DNA of 64,000 nt. Source: Phreatobacter sp. Lineage in GTDB: Bacteria > Pseudomonadota > Alphaproteobacteria > Rhizobiales > Phreatobacteraceae. Positions 8,523 through 17,121 of this stretch are shown here, piece after piece. The notes under the pieces are model-generated. The model was given only the letters and a program-made list of their open reading frames with translations, did not search any database and was not told where the DNA came from. Where the stretch lies: assembly GCF_022843985.1 (NCBI RefSeq), contig NZ_JALHMP010000018.1:31738-95737 (forward strand), given 5' to 3'. Both the position numbers and the translations under genes were made by a program. How positions within the stretch are numbered: the stretch's first letter is position 1; every line of letters begins with the position of its first letter.

Positions 8523-8596
8523 GGGGGCTCGCGGGGAGAGCTGGGAGGGAACGTTGCTGTCCTAGCACGACATGACGGCCGCCGCAGCGGCGACGG

Positions 8597-9139
8597 TCAG
8601 TCGCTGCCCTCGAAGGTCTGCCGCAGGCCGAGCTTCTGGAACTTGCCGGACTTCAGCTGCGGGGCGCGTTTGGCCGAGATGGTGCGCGAATTGACGCCCA
8701 TCCAGGAGATTTCCGAGGAGAGGCGGCCGAGCTCGATTTTCGGGCAGCGGTTCATCACCACCTTCAGGCCGGCGGCCTCGGCCCGCGCCGCGGCCTGATC
8801 GTTGCGGACGGAAAGCTGCATCCAGACGACCTTTGGCGGCGTGGGCAGGGCGAGGGCCTCGTCGACGACGGCTGCGGCGGCCTCCGCATTGCGGAAGATG
8901 TCGACCATGTCGACCGCCTCGGGAATGGCGGCGAGGCTGTGATGGACCCGACAGCCGAGGATCTCCTGTCCGGCGAGGCCCGGATTGACCGGATGGACGC
9001 GGTAGCCCCGGTCGAGGAGGTATTTCAGCACGAAAAAGCTGGGACGCACGGCATTGGCCGAGGCGCCGACCATGGCAACGACCTTCACCTCGCCAAGGAT
9101 GGTGCGGATATAGGCGTCGGGATAATGGTCGTGGTTCAC
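8597..9139 (-). CDS. CoA-binding (Rossmann) domain protein, YccU type
   Basis: This 180-residue protein has a CoA-binding-domain Rossmann fold like the N-terminal domain of succinyl-CoA synthetase alpha: VVAMVGASANAVRPSFFVLKYL, then YRVHPVNPGLAGQEILG, DMVDIFRNAE and VVWMQLSVRND. Such stand-alone proteins (E. coli YccU family) bind CoA but have no assigned reaction. The start GTG 9139 is chosen because it overlaps the upstream stop in a GTGA arrangement with GGAAG nearby, which implies translational coupling. An alternative GTG is at 9151. It forms an operon with the enoyl-CoA hydratase gene. Confidence 0.82.
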   Translation of the reverse strand: MNHDHYPDAYIRTILGEVKVVAMVGASANAVRPSFFVLKYLLDRGYRVHPVNPGLAGQEILGCRVHHSLAAIPEAVDMVDIFRNAEAAAAVVDEALALPTPPKVVWMQLSVRNDQAAARAEAAGLKVVMNRCPKIELGRLSSEISWMGVNSRTISAKRAPQLKSGKFQKLGLRQTFEGSD

Positions 9140-9954
9140 CGGTCTTCCCACAGCGGCTGGCGCTTGGCGAGGGTGGCACCGATGCCTTCCTCAGCGTCGC
9201 GGGCGAGCATGTTCTCGACCATGACGGCGCTGGCGTGGTCGTAGGCATCGGCCAGGCCCATGCCGCTCTGGTCGTAGAAGGCGCGCTTGCCGATCTTCAC
9301 GGTGAGGGTGGACTTGGCGGCGATGCGGGCGGCGAGGGCCTCGGCCGCGGCCAGTTCCTCGCCGGCCGGGACGACGCGGTTCACGAGGCCCATGCGGAAG
9401 GCGTCCTCCGCCGCCACCATGTCGCCGAGCAGCAGCATTTCCATGGCGTGTTTGGGCGCGACGTTGCGCGACAGGGCCACCATCGGCGTCGAGCAGAACA
9501 GGCCGATATGGACGCCGGGCGTGCAGAACCGGGCCGCGGCGGAGGCGACGGCGAGGTCGCAGGTGGCCACCAGCTGGCAGCCGGCGGCGGTCGCCAGGCC
9601 CTGGACGGCGGCGACGACCGGCTGGGGCAGATGGACGATCTGCTGCATCATGGTGGAGCAGCGGGCGAGGATGTCGGCGAAATAGGCGCGGCCGCGGTCC
9701 GGGTCGGCGCGGCGGGCCGTCATTTCCTTGAGGTGGTGGCCGGAGGAAAAGCAGGGACCGACGGCGGTGAGGATCACGGCGCGCACGGACCGGTCCGCGG
9801 CGATGGCGGTGAAAGCGTCGGACAGACCGGCGAGCATCGCCTCGGACAGCGCGTTGCGGCTGGCGGGATCGTCGAGGGTCAGCGTCGTCACGCCGTCGTG
9901 GTCCCGACGGTCGAGGATCGGGCGCGTCGAGAGGGCCGGCGCGTTCATCGCCAT
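9136..9954 (-). CDS. Enoyl-CoA hydratase/isomerase family protein
   Basis: This 272-residue crotonase-fold protein shows the oxyanion-hole segments FSSGHHLKEM (about 67-76) and AGCQLVATCDLAVAS, plus the usual HIGLF and EMLLLGD regions. Members hydrate or isomerise enoyl-CoA esters in fatty-acid or aromatic degradation. It is close to the group annotated as enoyl-CoA hydratase domain-containing protein 3. The catalytic glutamates of ECH1-type hydratases are not clearly both present, so the exact reaction is uncertain. Its stop overlaps the start of the CoA-binding protein gene, and it is divergent from a thioesterase gene. Confidence 0.85.
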   Translation of the reverse strand: MAMNAPALSTRPILDRRDHDGVTTLTLDDPASRNALSEAMLAGLSDAFTAIAADRSVRAVILTAVGPCFSSGHHLKEMTARRADPDRGRAYFADILARCSTMMQQIVHLPQPVVAAVQGLATAAGCQLVATCDLAVASAAARFCTPGVHIGLFCSTPMVALSRNVAPKHAMEMLLLGDMVAAEDAFRMGLVNRVVPAGEELAAAEALAARIAAKSTLTVKIGKRAFYDQSGMGLADAYDHASAVMVENMLARDAEEGIGATLAKRQPLWEDR

Positions 9955-10047
9955 CCGCCTTTCGCAAGAGGAGCGGCGGGGACTGTCGCCCGCTATCGTC
10001 GCGCCCGCAAGGCTGTCGAACGACCGCCGTCGGGATCCGCTCGTGCC

Positions 10048-10494
10048 ATGTCACAGACCAAGCCGCCGCCGAAACTCGATGCCGCCGCGATGGAGGCCTT
10101 CCTCGAGAGGGAGTTCCCGCAGGTCTTCGGCGCCGGCAAGACCTTCCTGGTCGAGGCGGTGGAGCACCGCTTCGCCCGGATGCGCTGCCGCTATGATCCG
10201 CGCCAGCTCCGCCCCGGCGGAACCATTTCCGGTCCCACCATGATGACCCTCGCCGATACCGGGCTCTATGTGGCGATCCTCGCCTCGATCGGGCCGGTGG
10301 CGCTGGCGGTGACGACCAATCTCAACATCAACTTCCTCAGGAAGCCCGACCAGCGCGACCTGATCGCCACATGCCGGCTCATCAAGCTCGGCAAGCGGCT
10401 GGCCGTCGGCGAGGTGTCGATCTGGTCCGAGGGCGAGCCGGACGACCTCGTCGCCCATGCGACGGGCACCTATTCCATCCCGCCGGAGCGGTGA
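10048..10494 (+). CDS. PaaI-type hotdog thioesterase
   Basis: The 148-residue product has a hotdog-fold thioesterase core: RPGGTISGPTMMTLADTGLYVAI (the helix that carries the catalytic acidic residue) followed by TTNLNINFLRKP and the VGEVSIWSEG strand. Family members hydrolyse acyl- or aryl-CoA esters. ATG 10048 begins the recognisable sequence; translation further upstream would be antisense to the enoyl-CoA hydratase. It converges with the acyl-CoA ligase gene, with six bases between. The neighbouring CoA-ester genes suggest a small acyl-CoA metabolic group. Confidence 0.85.
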   Translation: MSQTKPPPKLDAAAMEAFLEREFPQVFGAGKTFLVEAVEHRFARMRCRYDPRQLRPGGTISGPTMMTLADTGLYVAILASIGPVALAVTTNLNINFLRKPDQRDLIATCRLIKLGKRLAVGEVSIWSEGEPDDLVAHATGTYSIPPER

Positions 10495-10500
10495 GGGGCC

Positions 10501-12090
10501 TCAGGCCTCCAGCCGCTTCCTCAGCTCGGCCTTGGCGATCTTCTCCAGCGTCGAGCGCGGCATGTCGTCAACGAGATGCACCGCGCGCGGCACCTTGAAA
10601 TCGGCGAGGGCGGCGCGGCAGGCGGCGAGAACCGCGTCGGCAAGGCCCGGCGCCGCGCCGGCAATGCCGCCCTGCGGGATGATGAAGACGACGGGGACCT
10701 CGTCGAGCATCGGATGTTTCTGGGCCACCACCGCCACCTCGCGCACGCCCTGAACCGCCACGATGACCTGCTCGATCTCGGAGGCCGCGACATTCTCGCC
10801 GCCGACCTTCAGCATGTCCTTGTCGCGGTCGGCGAATTTCAGGAAGCCGTCGGGCAGGAGGGTGATGCGGTCGCCGGTGATGAAGTAGCCGTCCTCGTCG
10901 AAGCTCTCGGCCATGGCCTTGGCATTGAACAGGTACTCCTTGAACAGCGACAGGCCGGGAATGCCGCGGATGCGCAGGTGCCCGGTGCCGCCGAGCGGCG
11001 TCGGCCGGCCATCGTCGTCGCTCACGCGGATCTCGTATTCCGGCGCTGCCCGGCCGATGGCCAAGGGCGTGTTCGGCTGGTTCGCCTCGCCGATGATGCC
11101 GTGGGTGATGGTCTCGGTCATGCCCCACCAGCCGATCGTCTTCACCCCGAAGATCGCATCGGTCGGCGGCTCGCAGACGGCGCTGCCCCAGAGCCGGAAC
11201 GTGTGGACCTTCGGGATGTCGCGCTCCATGAGGGCGCGGGTGCAGAAGGGGACGACGGAGGTCCAGGTGCAGCGGTGCGCGGCGGCAATGGTCCAGAAGC
11301 GGCTCGCCGAGAAGCGCGGCATGACGACGGCGGTGGCGCCGACCCAGAGGCTCGCGAGCACCGAATAGGCGAGGGCGTTGGTGTGGAAGAGGGGCAGATG
11401 GACGAGATGGACGTCCTCGGGCCGAAGATCCTCGTGGACGGCGTTGACCTTCGCCCCCCACAGCGCGTTGGCGTGGGTCCAGAGCACGGCCTTGGGCCGG
11501 GCGGTGGTTCCGGAGGTGTATTGCACGCTGCAGGGCCAGAGCGGGTCGTGCGGCCGCACGGGCCGGTCGGACTCCTCGGCGAAGAGGGCGTCGAAGCGCA
11601 TCGCCGTCTCGGGGGTCGTGCCGGCCGGGGAGGGCTCGCCGCTGTCGTTGTCGGTGACAGCGATCCAGCGGAGGCCCGGGCAATGGGCGGCCACCGCGCC
11701 GGCATAGGCCGGCTGGGTGATGGCGGCAACCGCCCCGCAATGGCCGGCGAAATAGGCGATTTCGGGACCCGCCGAGCGGGTGTTGGTGGTGACCGCCACG
11801 GCGCCGAGCTCGACGCAGGCATACCAGGCGAGGATCGCCTCGAGGCAATTGTCGAGGTGGATCAGCACGAACTCGCCGGGCTTCACACCGCGCTTCACCA
11901 GCCCCGCGGCGAGGGCGCCGACGCGGGCGTGAAAGGCGCCGTAGGTGAGGATGACTGCGGGCCGCTCGAAGGGCGCCCAGACGATGAAGGGATGGTCGCG
12001 GCGGGTGCGGGCCCGAAGCTTCAGGAGCCAGGGGACGTCGAGGCCGGCGAAGGGACCGACATGGCCCGCGGGCGGGGTGACCATCGGCAT
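10501..12090 (-). CDS. AMP-binding acyl-CoA ligase (ATP-dependent acyl-CoA synthetase)
   Basis: The 529-residue protein belongs to the ANL adenylating superfamily. The P-loop-like motif YTSGTTARPKAVLWTHAN, the GWWGMTE substrate/adenylate motif, the TGDRITLLPDGFLKFADRDKDMLKVGGENVAASEIE hinge region and the C-terminal catalytic lysine in RSTLEKIAKAELRK are present in order. It would activate a carboxylic acid as acyl-AMP and then the CoA thioester; the acid is not predictable (CaiC- or feruloyl-CoA-synthetase-like by general look). ATG 12090 is preceded by GAGGAAAG at good spacing. Confidence 0.87.
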   Translation of the reverse strand: MPMVTPPAGHVGPFAGLDVPWLLKLRARTRRDHPFIVWAPFERPAVILTYGAFHARVGALAAGLVKRGVKPGEFVLIHLDNCLEAILAWYACVELGAVAVTTNTRSAGPEIAYFAGHCGAVAAITQPAYAGAVAAHCPGLRWIAVTDNDSGEPSPAGTTPETAMRFDALFAEESDRPVRPHDPLWPCSVQYTSGTTARPKAVLWTHANALWGAKVNAVHEDLRPEDVHLVHLPLFHTNALAYSVLASLWVGATAVVMPRFSASRFWTIAAAHRCTWTSVVPFCTRALMERDIPKVHTFRLWGSAVCEPPTDAIFGVKTIGWWGMTETITHGIIGEANQPNTPLAIGRAAPEYEIRVSDDDGRPTPLGGTGHLRIRGIPGLSLFKEYLFNAKAMAESFDEDGYFITGDRITLLPDGFLKFADRDKDMLKVGGENVAASEIEQVIVAVQGVREVAVVAQKHPMLDEVPVVFIIPQGGIAGAAPGLADAVLAACRAALADFKVPRAVHLVDDMPRSTLEKIAKAELRKRLEA

Positions 12091-12302
12091 GGGCTTTCCT
12101 CTGGACTCATGCGGGGCGGGTTGATCCCGCCTCCCGGATCGGACGAGCGTGGGGCAGGGCGGAGCGCCGCTCAACTGGGCCGTGCGGCGTAGGAGGCCGG
12201 GCTCGAAGCAGCGACGCTTGCGCGGCGTCCATTGATCGCCGAGGTTTGCCGCCCATTTGTCGCAGGGTCAGCCGTCGCAGTGACGGCCGAGGAGCTTCCC
12301 CG

Positions 12303-13007
12303 ATGTCCGATCTTTCCGCCTTCGCCGTCACCCGCCGCTGGCCCGCCGCCCATCCCGACCGCATCCAGCTTTATTCGCTGCCGACGCCGAACGGGGTGAA
12401 GGTGTCGATCATGCTGGAGGAGACGGGGCTGCCCTACGAGCCGCATGCGATCAATATCGGCCAGAACGAAACCTGGACCCCGGAATTCCTGGCGCTCAAC
12501 CCGAACGGCAAGATTCCGGCGATCATCGACCCCGAAGGGCCCGGCGGACAACCGCTCGCTCTGTTCGAATCCGGAGCGATCCTGCTCTATCTCGCCGAAA
12601 AGACCGGTCGCTTCCTGCCGGCCGATCCGGTTGCCCGGATCGAGACCATCCAGTGGGTCTTCTTCCAGATGGCGGCCGTCGGCCCGATGTTTGGCCAGCT
12701 CGGCTTCTTCTTCAAGTTCGCGGGCCGGGAATACGAGGACAAGCGCCCCCTGGAGCGCTACCGCGCCGAGGCCCACCGCCTGATCCGGGTGCTGGAGACG
12801 CGGCTCGCCGGGCGCCGCTTCATCATGGGCGACGACTACACCATTGCCGACATCGCGCTGATCGGCTGGGTGCGCAATCTCGTCGGCTTCTATGGGGCCG
12901 GCGATCTCGTCGCCTATCACGACCTCAAGGAGGTTCCGGCCTGGCTCGAGCGCTGTCTCGCCCGTCCCGCGGTCCAGCGGGGGCTCGAGATCCCGGCGCG
13001 CCCCTGA
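12303..13007 (+). CDS. Glutathione S-transferase family protein (YfcG/YghU-like)
   Basis: The product is 234 residues. The thioredoxin-like N-terminal domain contains IQLYSLPTPNGVKVSIMLEETGLPYE and the conserved cis-Pro/glutathione-binding stretch NPNGKIPAIID..ALFESGAILLYLAEKTG. The helical C-terminal domain contains MGDDYTIADIALIGWV. The TPNGVK motif and IGQNETWTPEFL are typical of the Nu-class disulfide-bond oxidoreductases YfcG/YghU, which reduce disulfides with glutathione. GAGG lies 13 bases before the ATG. The gene stands alone before the ribosomal operon. Confidence 0.9.
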   Translation: MSDLSAFAVTRRWPAAHPDRIQLYSLPTPNGVKVSIMLEETGLPYEPHAINIGQNETWTPEFLALNPNGKIPAIIDPEGPGGQPLALFESGAILLYLAEKTGRFLPADPVARIETIQWVFFQMAAVGPMFGQLGFFFKFAGREYEDKRPLERYRAEAHRLIRVLETRLAGRRFIMGDDYTIADIALIGWVRNLVGFYGAGDLVAYHDLKEVPAWLERCLARPAVQRGLEIPARP

Positions 13008-13019
13008 GCCGGGACGGGG

Positions 13020-13080
13020 GCAAGCCCTTGCAAAATCGGCCATAAAATCAAGGTATCAAAATACCTATTTTATAAGTCAT
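13020..13080 (+). promoter_or_regulatory. AT-rich promoter region of rplM-rpsI with a palindrome
   Basis: In a high-GC context this 60-base island is strongly AT-rich. It contains TTGCAA (13028-13033), the palindrome AGGTAT-caaa-ATACCT (13051-13066) and TATAAG (13071-13076). A sigma-70-type promoter is plausible, but no -35/-10 pair with ideal spacing stands out. The palindrome could be an operator. Confidence 0.45.
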
Positions 13081-13208
13081 TGGTTTTGCTTTTCTTTTTG
13101 CCGGTTGCCCGCGTTGACGCCGCGGCCGGTCTCGCCTATAGCCCTCCCGACGCGACGGGCGATCTGCGCACCGCCGCTTCCGATTTCTCAATTCCGGAAG
13201 ACACGACC

Positions 13209-13670
13209 ATGAAGACCTATGTGGCGAAACCCGCCGAGGTCGACAAGAAGTGGGTTCTGATCGACGCGAAGGGCCTGGTTGTCGGCCGCCTCGCGACGAT
13301 CGTGGCGACGCGCCTGCGCGGCAAGCACAAGGCCACGTATACCCCCCATGTCGATTGCGGTGACAATGTCATCATCATCAATGCGGATAAGGTGGTCTTC
13401 ACCGGCCGCAAGTGGGACCAGAAGGCCTACTACCATCACACCGGCTATCCGGGCGGCATCAAGGAGCGGATCGCCAAGACCATCCGCGACGGCAAGTTCC
13501 CCGAGCGTATCGTCGAGAAGGCCGTGGAGCGCATGATCCCGCGCGGTCCGCTTGGCCGCCGGCAGATGTCGAACCTGCGCGTCTATGGCGGCGACAAGCA
13601 CCCCCATGAGGCCCAGGCGCCCGTCGTCCTCGACGTCGGCGTGTTGAACTCCAAGAACGTGAGGGCCTGA
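13209..13670 (+). CDS. rplM: 50S ribosomal protein L13
   Basis: The 153-residue protein is the large-subunit protein L13, an early assembly protein. It shows the standard features: [17 protein letters not shown] near the start, [33 protein letters not shown] in the middle and [21 protein letters not shown] towards the end. The start ATG 13209 gives the typical alphaproteobacterial [12 protein letters not shown]-terminus. rpsI follows after two bases, in the usual L13-S9 operon order. Confidence 0.98.
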   Translation: MKTYVAKPAEVDKKWVLIDAKGLVVGRLATIVATRLRGKHKATYTPHVDCGDNVIIINADKVVFTGRKWDQKAYYHHTGYPGGIKERIAKTIRDGKFPERIVEKAVERMIPRGPLGRRQMSNLRVYGGDKHPHEAQAPVVLDVGVLNSKNVRA

Positions 13671-13672
13671 TC

Positions 13673-14149
13673 ATGGCTGAGACCGTTTCGTCTCTCGAAG
13701 GCCTGAGCGCCCTCAAGCCGGCGGCCGCCGAGGCCCCCCGGCATGTGCAGAAGCTCGACAAGCAGGGCCGCGCCTATGCCACCGGCAAGCGCAAGGACGC
13801 GGTCGCCCGCGTCTGGGTCAAGCCGGGTTCCGGCAAGATCACCGTCAATGACCGTACGCTCGAAGTCTACTTCGCCCGTCCGGTTCTGCGCATGTTGCTC
13901 CGCCAGCCGCTCGTTCTCGTCGGCCGCGACACGCAGTACGACATCAATGTGACGGTCGCCGGCGGCGGCCTGTCCGGCCAGGCCGGCGCTGTGCGCCACG
14001 GCATTTCCAAGGCTCTGACCTATTACGAGCCGGATCTGCGCGGCGCGCTGAAGAAGGAAGGCTTCCTCACCCGCGACAGCCGCGTGGTCGAGCGCAAGAA
14101 GTACGGCAAGGCCAAGGCCCGCCGTTCCTTCCAGTTCTCGAAGCGCTGA
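13673..14149 (+). CDS. rpsI: 30S ribosomal protein S9
   Basis: The 158-residue protein is S9, whose C-terminal tail reaches the P-site tRNA. After an approximately 28-residue alphaproteobacterial N-terminal extension come [23 protein letters not shown], the [19 protein letters not shown] segment and the terminal [11 protein letters not shown] tail. It follows rplM after two bases and is followed by a strong intrinsic terminator. Confidence 0.98.
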   Translation: MAETVSSLEGLSALKPAAAEAPRHVQKLDKQGRAYATGKRKDAVARVWVKPGSGKITVNDRTLEVYFARPVLRMLLRQPLVLVGRDTQYDINVTVAGGGLSGQAGAVRHGISKALTYYEPDLRGALKKEGFLTRDSRVVERKKYGKAKARRSFQFSKR

Positions 14150-14169
14150 TCGCTCTTCACGACATCGAA

Positions 14170-14197
14170 AAGCCGGGCCCTGGGCCCGGCTTTTTTC
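14170..14197 (+). terminator. Rho-independent terminator of rplM-rpsI
   Basis: A GC-rich near-perfect hairpin, AGCCGGGCCC-t-GGGCCCGGCT, is followed immediately by TTTTTT. It starts about 20 bases after the rpsI stop. Confidence 0.9.
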
Positions 14198-14226
14198 GTT
14201 TCCGGGGAGAGGCTGCCCAAGCACGC

Positions 14227-14457
14227 CTAAGCGCCCTTAGGCACGAGCCGATCATGGGCCGGGATCGTGGTGCCGGCCTCGGTCGCCGTCGAATGGGCTT
14301 CCTTCAGCACCGTCCGGCGCTGCATAGCCTCCGCGCCGCCGGTCTCGACCGGCTTGTCGTGCGCCGGGATCGTGGTGTCCGCTTCGGTGGCGATGGTCTG
14401 CGCCTCGCGGGTGATGGTGTTGCGGGTGGTCACACTCGTCGTCTTGCCGTTCGGCAT
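14227..14457 (-). CDS. Small two-repeat protein, unknown function
   Basis: This 76-residue, Thr/Ala-rich, probably unstructured protein is built from two copies of a unit of about 20 residues (E-A-x-x-x-A-T-E-A-D/G-TTIPAHD-K/R-x-V) at about 18-37 and 52-71. The repeat is also visible in the DNA. The start ATG is preceded by a near-perfect AGGAGGA Shine-Dalgarno (14463-14469, read on the minus strand), which argues strongly that it is translated. No signal peptide, membrane segment or known family is recognised. It converges with rpsI. Confidence 0.65.
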   Translation of the reverse strand: MPNGKTTSVTTRNTITREAQTIATEADTTIPAHDKPVETGGAEAMQRRTVLKEAHSTATEAGTTIPAHDRLVPKGA

Positions 14458-14690
14458 GCCAGGTCCTCCTCGGTTGCCCAGATCAAGAACATCAGGATCG
14501 TCCGGATGTTCCGGTCGATGGCCCTGGGCCGGGGCCGGCCCCCGTCAGACGGCTATGGCTCCCGCCACCGCCAGGGCGGCGCTGCGCGGGTATGACCGGC
14601 GGCGCTGGATCGTTTTGTGCGTCAATAAGACGTGAATTGCGGCGACGGTCATTGTCGGCATGCTGATCTGGTAACGCGAAGGGTCGGCCC

Positions 14691-15617
14691 ATGGTTCTGC
14701 ATCGTCGTCATGTCCTGCTCGCGGCGACCGGCTTTGTGGCCTCGGTGCCGACACTGGCCTGGGCGGAGGTCACCCGGCGCTATCACTCCGACTATTTCTC
14801 CTTCGTCGGTTCCGACGCGCAGGGCACCGTCTACCTCGCGCACGACAACAACCGCGGCCAGACCGGAGACCGCTTCTTCGCCGACCACTGGATCGCGATG
14901 TTCGCCGACGGCCAGGGTGTCGTGCCGGTCGCCGGCAGCGCGCATTACCCGAATCCGGACAGGATCCTCGAGACCATTCCGGATTCCGAGCATTTCCAGT
15001 TTCGCGGGACGGTTGCCGGCGGCTTGCGCATGGTGAGCGCGACCAACGACATCGACATGGCCGTGGAAGGACTGACACCGATCCTGCGGCGGCAGATGCC
15101 GGACAATGACTACTGGATCGGCGCCGCGTCCGCGACGATGCGCTGGAAGGGGCGGGAGCTTCGCGGGCGGGTCATCTTCGAATTCATCGCGCGCACCGGC
15201 TTCAACCGGTTCACCAGCGATTTCGGCGCCAACTGGAACAATTTCAACGGCCTTTACCTGTGGACCGAGGACAACCGAGACATCTATCTGCGCTACCACG
15301 ACCGGGCCCAGCCGGGCGTGCCGCGCGAGAGCGGCATGACCACCGTCGACGGCGCAGGCGTCCTGTCGGACATCGATTTCAAGATCCGCGACAGCCGCGC
15401 CGTCGCTGATCGCCCCTATCGCTGGCCGACAGACTGGCGGGTCGGTTTCACCCACCGGGGAGCGGCGTGGCAGCTTGAGGCCGGGACCGTCGCGCTGGAG
15501 GAGGTTGCCGACTGGCGGACTGGCGGGTTTGCCATGGCGGTGATCCACGGCACCCTCGCCCGATCCGACGGATCAGCGCGGCGCAGCTTCAAGGGTTGGG
15601 CCGAATTGCTGATTTGA
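14691..15617 (+). CDS. Secreted protein of unknown function
   Basis: The 308-residue protein starts with a cleavable export signal (basic HRRH, hydrophobic LLAATGFVASVPTL, AWA cleavage site; possibly Tat-like though without a clean twin-arginine consensus). The mature part is beta-rich with many aromatic and charged residues (RYHSDYFSFVGSDAQGTVYLAHDNNRGQTGDRFF, GANWNNFNGLYLWTEDNRDIYLRYHD), which by eye recalls the two-lobed lipocalin-like CrtC/AttH group. That assignment is weak. It has no operon partner. Confidence 0.6.
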   Translation: MVLHRRHVLLAATGFVASVPTLAWAEVTRRYHSDYFSFVGSDAQGTVYLAHDNNRGQTGDRFFADHWIAMFADGQGVVPVAGSAHYPNPDRILETIPDSEHFQFRGTVAGGLRMVSATNDIDMAVEGLTPILRRQMPDNDYWIGAASATMRWKGRELRGRVIFEFIARTGFNRFTSDFGANWNNFNGLYLWTEDNRDIYLRYHDRAQPGVPRESGMTTVDGAGVLSDIDFKIRDSRAVADRPYRWPTDWRVGFTHRGAAWQLEAGTVALEEVADWRTGGFAMAVIHGTLARSDGSARRSFKGWAELLI

Positions 15618-15795
15618 TCCCGAGGAGCCTTGTTCAGAGCCGGCCAATCTGCGGCCGCCGCTGCTGGTCGCGGGGGGTGTGGGCGGGCGTCGTTCTCCGG
15701 CTCCGCAGACAGGTTGTCACCTGGGGCGTCATGGCAGTCGGTCCGGGGATTGTTCCAGGGGCGCCGAGCAGGCCGGCTGGGTCCCCCGCGGCGGC

Positions 15796-16185
15796 TCATC
15801 TGACCGGCGTCGCGATCCACCAGGTATTGCCGCAGGCGTCGCGGAAGCCGCCGCGCTGGTCGCCGTCGCCCTTGGCGGACGGCGCCCAGACCTCGGTGGC
15901 GCCCTTGGCCAGCGCCGCGGCATGGGTGGCGTCGACATCGTCGACATAGACGTGCAGCCAGGTGGGGAAGGCGGGGTAGTCGGCAGTGGCCTCGGCGATC
16001 ATCACCACCGAATCGCCGATCCTGAGCGAGGCATGCATGAGGCTGCCATCCTCACGGTCGATGGCCATCAGCGCCTTTGCGCCGAAGACGGTGCCGAGGA
16101 AGTCCATCAGGTCGCGTGCGCCCTGCGCCATCACATAGGCTGAGACGGTGGAATGGTCGGCGGGCTGGCTGGCCGGTCGGGTCAT
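15796..16185 (-). CDS. VOC superfamily protein (PhnB/glyoxalase-like)
   Basis: The product has 129 residues in paired beta-alpha-beta-beta-beta modules. The pattern SAYVMAQGARDLMDFLGTVFGAKAL, SLMHASLRIGDSVVMIAEA, WLHVYVDDVDATHAAALAKGA and GGFRDACGNTWWIAT is that of the PhnB-like subgroup, which includes metal-binding and non-catalytic members. GAGGAG lies ahead of ATG 16185. It is divergent from the alpha/beta hydrolase gene, with about 100 bases between. The substrate is unknown. Confidence 0.85.
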   Translation of the reverse strand: MTRPASQPADHSTVSAYVMAQGARDLMDFLGTVFGAKALMAIDREDGSLMHASLRIGDSVVMIAEATADYPAFPTWLHVYVDDVDATHAAALAKGATEVWAPSAKGDGDQRGGFRDACGNTWWIATPVR

Positions 16186-16286
16186 GGCGATCTCCTCATC
16201 CGCGGGTGAACCGCATGCGGTCGCGGCGGTTCCCCCCGGCGCGTTCCGTGCGACACTGGCCATTGTTCCCGACCGGATACCCGATC

Positions 16287-17108
16287 ATGGCCATAGACGT
16301 CTCGCCCGTCCCGCAGGCCCTGCGCGACGCCGCCTACAATAACGGCCAGGCCGTGCCGAGCTGGGTCGCAACATTCGCCGGCTGGACAGCGGAATCCGCC
16401 GATATCCGGGCGCGCTACCCGACCACCATGGACCTGCCCTATGGCAGGGCGGAGCGGCAGAAGATCGACCTCTATCCCGGGCAGGACCCGGCCGCCCCCT
16501 GTCTCGTCTATTTCCACGGCGGCTACTGGATGCGCAATTCCCGCGAGATGTTCGCGGTTCTGGGTGAGGGGGTTGCGGCCCGTGGCTGGTCGGTGGCGAT
16601 GCCCGGCTACACCCTGGCGCCGCAGGCCTGCCTCGCCGACATCGTCGGCGAATGCAGCGCGGCGCTCGACTGGCTGGCGGCGCATGCCCCCGCCCATGGC
16701 GTGGTCGGCCCGCTGATCGTCGCCGGCTGGTCGGCCGGCGGGCACCTCGCCGCCATGGCGCTGAGCCATGGGGCGGTGACAGCCGGGCTCGCCATTTCCG
16801 GCATCTTCGAGCTCGCGCCGCTCGCCGACACCTATCTGAACGAAACCCTCAGGCTCTCCCCAGCCGAGATCGCCGACTTGTCGCCGCTGCGCCGCCCGCC
16901 TGTGATGAAGCCGTTGGCCATCACCTATGGCGCGCGGGAATTGCCGGCGCTGGTGGCGAATTCCCATGCCATGCAGGCGGCGCGGCTGCGGGCCGGCGCG
17001 CCAGGGACACTCCTGCCGGTCGCCAATACCGACCATTTCTCCATCCTCGACACGATGCGCCGTCCCGACGGCGCGCTGACGCGGGCGCTCCTCGCGCTGG
17101 CGCCCTAG
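16287..17108 (+). CDS. Alpha/beta hydrolase (kynurenine-formamidase-like)
   Basis: The 273-residue hydrolase shows the HGG oxyanion motif YFHGGYWMRNS (about residues 74-84), the nucleophile elbow GWSAGGHLAA (nucleophile near Ser151) and a late His in the TDHFSILD segment. The layout matches HSL/kynurenine-formamidase-like carboxylesterases. The N-terminal QALRDAAYNNGQAVPSW is also seen in that group. No kynurenine-pathway gene is adjacent, so the substrate is open. It converges with the PhoX-type phosphatase gene. Confidence 0.85.
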   Translation: MAIDVSPVPQALRDAAYNNGQAVPSWVATFAGWTAESADIRARYPTTMDLPYGRAERQKIDLYPGQDPAAPCLVYFHGGYWMRNSREMFAVLGEGVAARGWSVAMPGYTLAPQACLADIVGECSAALDWLAAHAPAHGVVGPLIVAGWSAGGHLAAMALSHGAVTAGLAISGIFELAPLADTYLNETLRLSPAEIADLSPLRRPPVMKPLAITYGARELPALVANSHAMQAARLRAGAPGTLLPVANTDHFSILDTMRRPDGALTRALLALAP

Positions 17109-17121
17109 CCGCCGCCGGTGT

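Noticed and set aside
10048..10494. Longer start of the thioesterase frame reaching back into 9235
   Set aside because: The upstream part is antisense to the enoyl-CoA hydratase and shows no hotdog-fold sequence.
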